Source: Dokdonella fugitiva | GTDB lineage: Bacteria > Pseudomonadota > Gammaproteobacteria > Xanthomonadales > Rhodanobacteraceae | DNA: 64,000 bases | NCBI RefSeq assembly: GCF_014138265.1 | Contig: NZ_JACGXL010000003.1 | Coordinates: forward strand, 186,001 to 250,000 | Reading direction: 5' to 3' | Program-made: the position numbers and the translations under genes | The notes under the pieces: generated by a model | The model's input: only the letters and a program-made list of their open reading frames with translations | The model's database searches: none | Told to the model about the DNA's origin: nothing | In this document: one piece after another, positions 41,352 through 52,532 of the stretch | Numbering within the stretch: the first letter of the stretch is position 1 | How the letters are laid out: every line of letters begins with the position of its first letter

Positions 41352-42368
41352 ATGAAAGCCGTCGCCCTCACCCGCTACCTGCCGATCGACGACCCGCAGT
41401 CGCTCGTCGACGTCGAACTGCCTCGCCCCGAACCGCGCGGGCGCGACATCCTCGTGCGCGTCGAAGCGGTGTCGGTGAACCCGGTCGACACCAAGCTGCG
41501 CGCGCCGAAAGCGCAGGTCGAGCCGCAGCCGAAGGTACTCGGCTACGACGCCGCCGGCGTCGTCGAAGCCGTGGGCGACGCGGTCACGCATTGGCGCGTC
41601 GGCGACGCCGTGTACTACGCGGGCGACGTCACGCGCCCGGGCAGCAATGCGCAGTACCAGCTCGTCGACGAGCGCCTCGTCGCGCGCAAGCCGGCGACGC
41701 TCGACTTCGCCGCCGCAGCGGCGTTGCCGCTCACCGCGATCACCGCGTGGGAACTGCTGTTCCAGCGCATGCCGTTCGATGCCGACGACGGCGGCGCCGG
41801 CAAGTCGCTGCTCGTGATCGGCGGCGCCGGCGGCGTCGGCTCGATCGCGATCCAGCTCGCGCGACGCGCCGGCTTCATCGTCATCGCGACCGCATCGCGG
41901 CCGGAAACGATCGCGTGGTGCCTGCGCCTCGGCGCGCACCATGTGGTCGACCATCGCCAGCCGCTCGCGCCGCAGCTCGCCGCGCTCGGCTTCGAGGCCG
42001 TCGATGCCGCGCTCAACCTCGCCGACACCGACCGCTACTGGGACGAGCTCGGCACGCTGCTCGCGCCGCAGGGCCACGTCGGCCTCATCGTCGAGCCGAA
42101 AGGGGCGCTGCGGATCGGCGATCCGTACAAGGCGAAATGCATCGGCATTCACTGGGAGATGATGTTCGCGCGGCCGCGCTTCCGTACCGCGGACATGGCC
42201 GAGCAGGGCCGCATCCTCGAACGCGTCGCCACGCTCGTCGATGCGGGCGAACTCGCCGGCACGCTCGGCGCGACGCTCGCGCCGATCGACGCGGCGAACC
42301 TGCGCGAGGCACACCGCCGGCTCGAGTCCGGCGCGACGATCGGCAAGCTCGTGCTGACCGGCTGGTGA
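41352..42368 (+). CDS. zinc-binding-type alcohol dehydrogenase/quinone oxidoreductase
   Basis: 338 aa, medium-chain dehydrogenase fold. N-terminal catalytic domain starts MKAVALTRYLPIDDPQSLVDVE; VNPVDTKLRAP and LGYDAAGVVEAVG follow. The Rossmann motif GGAGGVGSIAIQLAR is at about 158-172. Cysteine ligands for a structural zinc are lacking, so it belongs to the zinc-independent quinone-oxidoreductase-like group (ZADH/YogA-type, NADPH-dependent). It probably reduces quinones or enones in the cytoplasm. It stands alone on the plus strand after a strong hairpin and an operator-like dyad. Confidence 0.9.
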   Translation: MKAVALTRYLPIDDPQSLVDVELPRPEPRGRDILVRVEAVSVNPVDTKLRAPKAQVEPQPKVLGYDAAGVVEAVGDAVTHWRVGDAVYYAGDVTRPGSNAQYQLVDERLVARKPATLDFAAAAALPLTAITAWELLFQRMPFDADDGGAGKSLLVIGGAGGVGSIAIQLARRAGFIVIATASRPETIAWCLRLGAHHVVDHRQPLAPQLAALGFEAVDAALNLADTDRYWDELGTLLAPQGHVGLIVEPKGALRIGDPYKAKCIGIHWEMMFARPRFRTADMAEQGRILERVATLVDAGELAGTLGATLAPIDAANLREAHRRLESGATIGKLVLTGW

Positions 42369-42422
42369 CGCGCGTCGCGATGCGGGCTCGCGCGAAGGCG
42401 CGCGGTCGCCGACAATCGCGCG

Positions 42423-45826
<3,404 letters not shown>

Positions 45827-45827
45827 C

Positions 45828-45847
45828 CGCGCGCTCGCACGCGCGCG
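45828..45847. terminator. GC hairpin filling convergent spacer
   Basis: CGCGCGC and GCGCGCG form a 7-bp stem with a 6-nt loop, filling the whole 21-bp gap between fadH and the convergent secreted-protein gene. No U-tract on either side. Confidence 0.45.
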
Positions 45848-47458
45848 TCAGCCGCAATGCGGCGGATGCCCGTTCGGCGTGTAGATCCAGCACGAGGTCG
45901 CCGTGCGCAGCGACGACGCCGCGCTGTAATTGGCGAGCACCCCGCCCTGCACGTCCGCATTGACGAAGTTCGTCGCTGCGAAGGCGATCAACGGAAGTCC
46001 GGCGAACGCCTGGCCTCCGCTGGACGGCCGCATGAACCGCAGCGCCGGCAGGGGATCGTCGGTCCCGGTCGGAAACAGCAGCGCCAGGTCGGGCGCAAGG
46101 AACATCCGCCCCGACGCGCTGAACGCCGCCGGCGACGCACCCGCTCCGTCGAACTGCATCGTCCGTGCACTGTCGAGCATGGCGCCTGCGCCCGCGCCGA
46201 GGTCGAGCACCTCGACGCTCGTGCCAGGTGACAGCAGGCGATTGGCGCAGAGGTCGACACCGCAGTTGATGAGCGGCGAGGCCCCGTCGGGCGCGTAGCT
46301 CGTGTACGGCAACCGCTCGCTCACCACGCCGCGGCGGTTGCCCGCGAACAGGTTCGAGAACGGTGCGATCGCCGCGCTACCGGCGAGCGCGGGGTCGGTG
46401 TAGAAGCGGCGCGTCGGGTAGCTGAAGACGAACGAGGTGGTCGCGCCCAAGGCCGGATCCGCCGTGTATTCGCCGTCCGCCTGGCCGACGGTCAGGACCG
46501 CAGTCACGGCATCGATCGCGTGCGCTGCCGGATACGTGGCTCGGACCATCGCGCCATCGGCGACGACATCGGCGTCGGCGCTGCCGTCCGAAGGATCGTC
46601 GAGCGCACTGGAAAGATCCGGCTGCGCGGTCCCCGACGGCGTGTGCATGACGACGCTCGCGGTCGTGCCGCGCGGACGATCGGCCGGATCGGCGCGGAAA
46701 TCCTCGAGCGCCGTCGCCGCGTAGCTGAATACCGTGCCGCGCGCGACGTTGACGACGTACGCGGTGCCGTACAGACCGCCCGTCGGATTGGTGAGATCGG
46801 CGGCGGGATGCTGGTTCCAGAGGGCCGGCGTCACGTCGCTGCCGTCCGTGACGAGGTTGGCGAAGCCCGGCGGAACCCACGCGTTGTAGAGCGCGTTGCA
46901 GGCGCCTGCGGAGCCCGTCGCCGCCCGTCGTGTCGCGGCGTCCACGCCCGACGTCGCGACGAGCACGCCCATCTCGATCGCCTCGATCGAGCCTTCGCCC
47001 GCGCGCACCGCGAGCGGATCATCGCTGGCGTCGGCATGGGCGCCGGTCCACGCCGCGTCGCTGAAGGCGAGCGAGCCGGTCCCGATCGACAATGCGGAGC
47101 CGGAGTACGTGCTGATCTCCGGCAACGTGCAGGTGTCGTCGCTGGAGACGATGCCCGGCGTACCATCCGCCAGCCGGGTGATCGCGGCCGTCCACGTGTC
47201 GAACGGCGCGAGGTAGACGTTGATCGATGCGGCGTCGCGGCCGTTCTCGCCTTCGGCGACGCGCACCCGCACGGCCTTGGCGGAACCGGTCGTGTTGGCG
47301 AGCGACACCAGCGTGTCGTTGCCGCCATTGACGGTGTAGTACGGGTACAAAAGGACTTGTCCCATCCCGCGCGGATTCAGCGTCACGGCATGAGCGGACA
47401 GGGCGCCGAGCAACGCGCCGGCGAACACGACCGAAGTCGCTCCGGTTCTGAATCGCAT
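45848..47458 (-). CDS. large secreted protein of unknown function
   Basis: 536 aa. Signal peptide of about 24 residues (MRFRTGATSVVFAGALLGALSAHA). The mature protein starts VTLNPRGMGQVLLYPYYTVNGGNDTLVSLANTT, a pattern met in outer-membrane or secreted 'YPYYTV' orphans of proteobacteria. The body is rich in Ala, Asp, Thr and Gly, without membrane helices. Cysteines are spread (TCTLP, GACNAL, NCGVDLCAN, SCWIY...HCG). AAAGGAG lies 10 bases before the ATG. Probably a surface or extracellular protein. It is divergent from the VanX-like dipeptidase gene and convergent with fadH. Confidence 0.7.
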   Translation of the reverse strand: MRFRTGATSVVFAGALLGALSAHAVTLNPRGMGQVLLYPYYTVNGGNDTLVSLANTTGSAKAVRVRVAEGENGRDAASINVYLAPFDTWTAAITRLADGTPGIVSSDDTCTLPEISTYSGSALSIGTGSLAFSDAAWTGAHADASDDPLAVRAGEGSIEAIEMGVLVATSGVDAATRRAATGSAGACNALYNAWVPPGFANLVTDGSDVTPALWNQHPAADLTNPTGGLYGTAYVVNVARGTVFSYAATALEDFRADPADRPRGTTASVVMHTPSGTAQPDLSSALDDPSDGSADADVVADGAMVRATYPAAHAIDAVTAVLTVGQADGEYTADPALGATTSFVFSYPTRRFYTDPALAGSAAIAPFSNLFAGNRRGVVSERLPYTSYAPDGASPLINCGVDLCANRLLSPGTSVEVLDLGAGAGAMLDSARTMQFDGAGASPAAFSASGRMFLAPDLALLFPTGTDDPLPALRFMRPSSGGQAFAGLPLIAFAATNFVNADVQGGVLANYSAASSLRTATSCWIYTPNGHPPHCG

Positions 47459-47625
47459 GATCGATCTCCTTTCAATTCGGATTGGTGGAGCATGCGCGAG
47501 CATGCGCGGGTCATGTCCCCGACCATCGGGACGGAGCCGGACCGCGCACCGTCGCATGCGCCGAACGCGACCTTCGTCCATCACGGTGTGACAGAATCCC
47601 GCCGATGCCGCCGTGGAGGATGTCC

Positions 47626-48390
47626 GTGGACGCACGCCCAATCCCGCCGGTCGCGCGCCGTGGCCTCGCATTCGCCCTCGGGGCGTGTGTCGCCGCTCTC
47701 GTGCACGCGCGCGAGCCCGCCACAGCCGCGCCTTACTTCCATATCGACCCCGTGCGCCCGGTCGCCGAGCTGTTGCCGATCGCGCTGGCGGCGACACCGC
47801 CGGTCGAGCACGGCGACTTCCGCGCGAGCGACCTCGTCGAGCTGACCACGCTCGATCCGGGCATCCGGCTCGACATCCGCTACGCGACGTCGCGCAACTT
47901 CCTCGGCACGCCGCTGTACAGCGAGGCACGCGCGTTCCTGCAGCGCCCCGCAGCCGACGCGCTCGTGCGCGTGCAGCGCGCGCTCGCGCGCGACGGCTAC
48001 GGCCTGCTCGTGCACGACGCCTACCGGCCGTGGTACGTGACGCGCCTGTTCTGGGACGCGACACCGGTCGACAAGCACGCGTTCGTCGCCGATCCGGCCA
48101 CCGGCTCGCGCCACAACCGCGGCTGCGCGGTCGACCTCACGCTGTACGCCCTCGCCGACGGCGACGCGGTCGACATGCCGAGCCTCTACGACGAGATGTC
48201 CGAACGCGCCTATCCCGGTTACGCCGGCGGCACGGCCGAACAGCGCGCGCGTCGCGACCTGCTGCGGCGGCGCATGGAAGCGGAGGGTTTCAGCGTCTAT
48301 GCGACCGAGTGGTGGCACTTCGACTATCGCGGCTGGCCCGCCTACGCGATCCAGAACGTGCGCTTCGAGGACATCGCGACGAAACCGTGA
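47626..48390 (+). CDS. D-Ala-D-Ala dipeptidase (M15D, VanX/DdpX-like)
   Basis: 254 aa from GTG 47626, which has GGAGG six bases upstream; ATGs at 47605 and 47620 are in frame and would add 7 or 2 residues. An N-terminal hydrophobic segment (RRGLAFALGACVAALVHA) is a signal peptide or anchor. Zinc motifs: SRHNRGCAVD (SxHxxGxAxD) and EWWHFDY (catalytic Glu and third ligand His). Family members cleave D-Ala-D-Ala. A periplasmic form suggests peptidoglycan peptide recycling rather than vancomycin resistance, as no vanHA genes are present. Confidence 0.88.
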   Translation: MDARPIPPVARRGLAFALGACVAALVHAREPATAAPYFHIDPVRPVAELLPIALAATPPVEHGDFRASDLVELTTLDPGIRLDIRYATSRNFLGTPLYSEARAFLQRPAADALVRVQRALARDGYGLLVHDAYRPWYVTRLFWDATPVDKHAFVADPATGSRHNRGCAVDLTLYALADGDAVDMPSLYDEMSERAYPGYAGGTAEQRARRDLLRRRMEAEGFSVYATEWWHFDYRGWPAYAIQNVRFEDIATKP

Positions 48391-48494
48391 TGTTGCCCGC
48401 GACGAAACTCAGCGTTCGCCGCGGCGACGCAATCGCGGCTTGATTCGACGGCGCCGGCTCGCCAGCATGCATTGATCACACGATGGAGGCTCGC

Positions 48495-49106
48495 ATGAAA
48501 CTCTACTACTCGACCGGCGCCTGCTCGCTCGCCGACCACATCGTCCTCGAATGGATCGGCAAACCGTACACGACGCAGCGCGTGAGCCGCGAGGAACGCG
48601 CGAGCGCCGAGTACAAGCAGAAGATCAATCCGGCCGGTGCGGTGCCCGTGCTCGAGCAGGATGGCTGGTTGCTGACGCAGAACGCGGCGATCCTCAACTT
48701 CCTCGCCGATAGCTTCCCGCAAGCCAAGCTCGGCGGCGACGGCACGCCGAAGGGGCGCGCCGAGGTGAACCGCTGGCTCGCGTTCGTCAATTCCGACGTC
48801 CATCCCGCGTTCAAGCCGCTGTTCGGGTCGACCGCCTACCTCGACGACGCAGTCGCGATCGAGAAGACCAAGGACACGGCGCGCAAGAGCCTGCGCGCGC
48901 TGTTCGAGCGCGCCGACGCGCAGCTCGCCGGACGCGACTGGATCGCGGGACAGCGCTCGATCGCCGACCCGTACCTGTTCGTGACCTTGCGCTGGGCGAA
49001 GGGCCAGAACGTCGACCTCGCCGGCCTCGACAACCTTGCGACGTTCTTCGCACGGATGGAGGCGGACGCGGCGGTGCAGAAGGTGTTGGCGGACGAGGCC
49101 GCCTGA
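48495..49106 (+). CDS. gstA: glutathione S-transferase GstA (beta class)
   Basis: 203 aa starting MKLYYSTGACSLADHIVLEW with GGAGG six bases upstream. An in-frame ATG four codons earlier has no such signal. Cys10 in TGACSLA is the beta-class active-site residue, and KINPAGAVPVLE holds the cis-Pro. The C-domain has the IAGQRSIADPYLFVTLRW block. Closely follows the E. coli GstA pattern. Conjugates glutathione to electrophiles or binds them. It stands alone 104 bp after the dipeptidase gene. Confidence 0.92.
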   Translation: MKLYYSTGACSLADHIVLEWIGKPYTTQRVSREERASAEYKQKINPAGAVPVLEQDGWLLTQNAAILNFLADSFPQAKLGGDGTPKGRAEVNRWLAFVNSDVHPAFKPLFGSTAYLDDAVAIEKTKDTARKSLRALFERADAQLAGRDWIAGQRSIADPYLFVTLRWAKGQNVDLAGLDNLATFFARMEADAAVQKVLADEAA

Positions 49107-49278
49107 GTCCCGGGGCACTTCGAGGCGTCCGTTGGCGCGGTGAAGCATGTCGCGACCGACGACGTGATCGCGCCGCAGCGTCCCGCCCCTACGGCGCCAC
49201 GCCGATGCGTCAGGCGCCGGCAGGACTCGCGGCGGCCCATGTCGCGTTCATGCGCGGTGTCGCGCCGCTGCGTCCGCC

Positions 49279-49758
49279 CTACGCGACGGCCGAGCGCGCG
49301 ATGCGTTCCCACTCGCGCGCGAACTCCGGGTTGCGCGCCTTGGCGATCGCCGCCGTGACGTCGGGCAGCAGCGCGATCAGTTCGTCGGCGTCGCTGCAAC
49401 GCTCGATGCGCAACTGCATCATGAAACCCCGCAGGCCGAGGTTTTCACGTACCGCCTCCGACATCAGGCCGCTCAGCGCGATGTAGCGTTGCGCGGCCTG
49501 CGACGGGCCCGCAGCGGCCGGCTCGGGCGTCGCGGCGGCGGAGCCGAGTGGCGCGATCAGGCCGAGCGTGGCGAGCTGGTCGATCGCGTCGGCGGGAGCG
49601 CGCAGGGTCTCGCCGAAGCGGCGCAGCTGCGCCGTCTCGCGCCGCCCGTCGACGAGCAGCAGCAACGAGCGCATCGGTGGCGCAAGGCGGTGCTGGCGCG
49701 TGCCGATCTCGGCGCGCCCGGCATCGGTTTTGGCGTAGACGGTGTCGGCGACCTGCAT
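49279..49758 (-). CDS. hypothetical protein, 159 aa
   Basis: Soluble, without signal peptide or membrane helix. The N-terminal half (QVADTVYAKTDAGRAEI...MRSLLLLVDGRRETAQL...LATLGLIAPLG) looks like a winged-helix-type region: 'K-T-xxGRAEI' and 'LLxLVDGRRxxxxL' recall small regulators found in diverse proteobacteria. A Pro/Ala-rich linker then leads to a helical part (AAQRYIALSGLMSEAVRENLGLRG). It could be a signalling adaptor, but I cannot assign it. It is the last gene before prpC on the same strand, 53 bp downstream of prpC. Confidence 0.65.
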   Translation of the reverse strand: MQVADTVYAKTDAGRAEIGTRQHRLAPPMRSLLLLVDGRRETAQLRRFGETLRAPADAIDQLATLGLIAPLGSAAATPEPAAAGPSQAAQRYIALSGLMSEAVRENLGLRGFMMQLRIERCSDADELIALLPDVTAAIAKARNPEFAREWERIARSAVA

Positions 49759-49811
49759 GCTCTCCCCAGGTAGCGGCGATCGCCTTCAGTATCGCCGCGC
49801 GCCGCGATCCG

Positions 49812-50963
49812 TCAAGGGCGTTTTTCGATCGGCACGAACGCGAGGTCCTCGGGTCCGGTGTAGTTCGCGCTCGGACGGATGATCTTGCCGTCGATGCGCT
49901 GCTCGACCACGTGCGCGCTCCAGCCCGACGTGCGCGAGATCACGAACAGCGGCGTGAACATCGCGGTCGGCACGCCCATCATGTGGTAGCTCACCGCGCT
50001 GAACCAGTCGAGGTTCGGGAACATCTTCTTGATGTCCCACATGGTCGACTCGAGCCGCTCGGCGATGTCGAACATCTTCATGTTCTTCTGCGCCGCGGAC
50101 AGCTCGCGCGCGACGTCCTTGATCACCTTGTTGCGCGGGTCGCTGACCGTGTAGACCGGATGGCCGAAACCGATCACGACTTCCTTGCGCTCGACGCGCG
50201 CGCGGATGTCCGCCTCGGCCTCGTCGGGCGTGTCGTAGCGCTTCTGGATCTCGAACGCGACTTCGTTGGCGCCGCCGTGCTTGGGGCCGCGCAGCGCACC
50301 GATCGCGCCGGCGATCGCCGAATACATGTCGCTACCGGTGCCGGCGATCACGCGCGCGGTGAACGTCGAGGCATTGAACTCGTGCTCGGCGTACAGGATC
50401 AGCGAGGTATGCATCGCACGCACCCACGGTTCGCTCGGCTTCTCGCCGTGCAACAGGTGGAGGAAATGGCCGCCGATCGAATCGTCGTCGGTCTCGACGT
50501 CGATGCGCTTGCCGTTCACCGCGAAGTGGTACCAGTACAGCAGCACCGAACCGAGCGACGCCATCAGGCGATCGGCGATGTCGCGCGCGCCCGGATGATT
50601 GTGGTCGTCCTTCTCCGGCAGTGCGCAGCCGAGCGCCGACACGCCGGTGCGCATCACGTCCATCGGGTGCGCCGACGCCGGCAGCTGTTCGAGCACGGCC
50701 TTCACCGACGCCGGGATGCCGCGCAGCGCCTTCAGCTTCGCCTTGTAGCCGGCGAGCTCGGCGCGGTTCGGCAGCTTGCCGTGCACGAGCAGGTGCGCGA
50801 TCTCCTCGAACTCGCAGGTCGTCGCGACGTCGAGGATGTCGTAGCCGCGATAGTGCAGGTCGTTGCCGCTGCGACCGACCGTGCACAGCGCCGTGTTGCC
50901 GGCGGCGACGCCGGACAGGGCGACGGACTTCTTGGGTTTGAACGGCGTGGCGGTGTCGGTCAT
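49812..50963 (-). CDS. prpC: 2-methylcitrate synthase PrpC
   Basis: 383 aa from [30 protein letters not shown], the PrpC start. Citrate-synthase catalytic blocks: [12 protein letters not shown] (about 196), [18 protein letters not shown] (about 268-285, with active-site His and Asp region) and [12 protein letters not shown]. It condenses propionyl-CoA and oxaloacetate in the cytoplasm, the first step of the methylcitrate cycle. Encoded after prpB, with one orphan gene between. Firm. Confidence 0.95.
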   Translation of the reverse strand: MTDTATPFKPKKSVALSGVAAGNTALCTVGRSGNDLHYRGYDILDVATTCEFEEIAHLLVHGKLPNRAELAGYKAKLKALRGIPASVKAVLEQLPASAHPMDVMRTGVSALGCALPEKDDHNHPGARDIADRLMASLGSVLLYWYHFAVNGKRIDVETDDDSIGGHFLHLLHGEKPSEPWVRAMHTSLILYAEHEFNASTFTARVIAGTGSDMYSAIAGAIGALRGPKHGGANEVAFEIQKRYDTPDEAEADIRARVERKEVVIGFGHPVYTVSDPRNKVIKDVARELSAAQKNMKMFDIAERLESTMWDIKKMFPNLDWFSAVSYHMMGVPTAMFTPLFVISRTSGWSAHVVEQRIDGKIIRPSANYTGPEDLAFVPIEKRP

Positions 50964-51003
50964 GGTGTTCTCTCGGTCATGGTTCGTTCTTCGCTGCCTT
51001 CGA

Positions 51004-51567
51004 TCAATCGCCGAAGGCTTCGCCCGGCGGCAGTACGGGGCATGAATCGACGGGCTTCTGCGTCGCCCGGGTGCTCGCGTCGTCGGCGGCGTACAGCCAG
51101 CACTCCTCGAGGGTCGAGCAGTAGCAGATCTCGACCGCGGAGCGGCGCGCACTCTCCTTGCGGAAACGGTGGTAGGCGTCCTCGTCACCGATGACGAGCA
51201 TCGGCACGACCTCGCCGCCACTGACGACATTGTCGGTGATCGTCGACGTGCGCAGCGGCACGCGCTCGAGGCCGAGCGCGGTGACCACTTCGCGCCAGGT
51301 GCGCTGCGGCTTGCCGTCGACGGTCACGCGCACGCTCTTCACGATCGCCGGGCCGACGCCCTTGTTGAGCAGCTTGACCGAGTTCTCGGTGTCGTAGCTC
51401 GCGAGCATGAGGTAGGGCCACACCTGCGCGCGCACCTGCGTGCGCTGCAGGTAGGCGGTGTAACCCGACACGACCAGCGCGAACGCGCCGATCAGTGCCG
51501 CGATGATCGCGGCGAGCGCGTCCCAGTTGCGCGCGCGGGTCTGGTTGCCCCAGGGCGTGCCGCTCAT
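51004..51567 (-). CDS. membrane protein of unknown function in the prp operon
   Basis: 187 aa from [39 protein letters not shown] (split). One transmembrane helix at about 18-40, then an Ig-like-looking domain ([40 protein letters not shown]) and a C-terminal half with cysteines ([22 protein letters not shown]). It starts 2 bp after the prpB stop and ends 40 bp before prpC, so it is embedded in the operon. Orphans of the '[16 protein letters not shown]' kind occur singly in proteobacteria. Function unknown. Confidence 0.7.
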   Translation of the reverse strand: MSGTPWGNQTRARNWDALAAIIAALIGAFALVVSGYTAYLQRTQVRAQVWPYLMLASYDTENSVKLLNKGVGPAIVKSVRVTVDGKPQRTWREVVTALGLERVPLRTSTITDNVVSGGEVVPMLVIGDEDAYHRFRKESARRSAVEICYCSTLEECWLYAADDASTRATQKPVDSCPVLPPGEAFGD

Positions 51568-51569
51568 CG

Positions 51570-52460
51570 CTACTCGTCCGGCCGGCTGCCGGCGAACAGG
51601 GCGTCGAGCTTCTGCTCGTACGCATGGTAGCCGAGGAAATCGTACAGTTCGGCGCGCGTCTGCATGGACGACACGGCCGCCTTCTGCGTGCCGTCGCGAC
51701 GCACGGTTTCGTAGAAGGCGAGTGCAGCCTTGTTCATCGCGCGGTAGGCACCGCAGCAGTACAGCGCGATGTCGACGTCCGCGCCGCGCAGCTCGTCGGT
51801 GGTGAAGAACGGCGTCGAGCCGAACTCGGTGAGGTTGGCGAGGATCGGCACCTTCACCGCGTGCCTGAAGCGGCGATAGTCGTCGAGCGTCTGCATCGCT
51901 TCGGGGAAGATCATGTCGGCGCCAGCCTCGACGTAGGCGACCGCGCGCTCGATCGCGGCATCGACGCCCTCGACCGCGGCCGCGTCGGTGCGTGCCATGA
52001 TCACGAATGCGGGATCGGTGCGTGCATCGACGGCCGCCTTCACGCGGTCGACCATCTCGCCTTTCGACACGACTTCCTTGCCCGGGCGATGGCCGCAGCG
52101 CTTCTGCCCGACCTGATCCTCCATGTGCACCGCGGCGACGCCGACGTTGACGAACGAGCGGATCGTGCGCGCGATGTTGAATGCGCCGCCCCACCCCGTG
52201 TCGATGTCGACCAGCAGGGGCATCTGCGTCGCGTCGACGATGCGGCGCGCGTCGGTGAGCACGTCTTCCATCGTGCTGATGCCGAGGTCGGGCATGCCTA
52301 GCGAATTCGCCGCCACGCCGCCGCCGGAGAGATAGAGCGCCTTGTAGCCGATGCGCCGGGCCATCAGGCCGGCGTACGCGGTGATCGCCCCGACGACCTG
52401 CAGCGGCCGCTCCTCGGCGACGGCCGCACGGAACTTCGCGCCGGCGGAAGGGCTGGTCAT
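51570..52460 (-). CDS. prpB: 2-methylisocitrate lyase PrpB
   Basis: 296 aa. Isocitrate-lyase-family TIM barrel with the catalytic block [12 protein letters not shown] (about 121-132), [15 protein letters not shown] (about 86-100, Mg-binding Asp) and [10 protein letters not shown]. Cleaves 2-methylisocitrate into pyruvate and succinate in the cytoplasm. Start [14 protein letters not shown]. First gene of the prpB-orphan-prpC operon, with a TAAAAT -10 and a palindrome just upstream. Firm. Confidence 0.96.
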   Translation of the reverse strand: MTSPSAGAKFRAAVAEERPLQVVGAITAYAGLMARRIGYKALYLSGGGVAANSLGMPDLGISTMEDVLTDARRIVDATQMPLLVDIDTGWGGAFNIARTIRSFVNVGVAAVHMEDQVGQKRCGHRPGKEVVSKGEMVDRVKAAVDARTDPAFVIMARTDAAAVEGVDAAIERAVAYVEAGADMIFPEAMQTLDDYRRFRHAVKVPILANLTEFGSTPFFTTDELRGADVDIALYCCGAYRAMNKAALAFYETVRRDGTQKAAVSSMQTRAELYDFLGYHAYEQKLDALFAGSRPDE

Positions 52461-52476
52461 GGATCGTGCTCCGGAT

Positions 52477-52504
52477 GCTGACGATGCGTCAGCCCACCAT
52501 TTTA
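52477..52504 (-). promoter_or_regulatory. prpB promoter -10 and operator-like palindrome
   Basis: Minus strand: TAAAAT (52499-52504) is a strong -10 in this GC-rich DNA; no clear -35 at 17 bp. GCTGACG-N3-CGTCAGC (52477-52493) begins about where transcription would start, 17 bp before the prpB ATG. It is positioned as a repressor site; the regulator is unknown. Confidence 0.5.
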
Positions 52505-52532
52505 GCCCAGTCGGGTCGTACGTCGCCGGTTG

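Noticed and set aside
47490-47512. Tandem GCATGCGCG repeat as a CRISPR or operator array
   Set aside because: Only two units without spacers; ordinary sequence simplicity in GC-rich DNA.
48420-48494. Promoter TTGATT before gstA
   Set aside because: No -10 hexamer at 16-18 bp; not supported.
49140-49200. A second, degenerate REP element before the 49279 gene (GTAGGGGCGGG on the minus strand)
   Set aside because: Only the head resembles a REP sequence and no palindrome follows.
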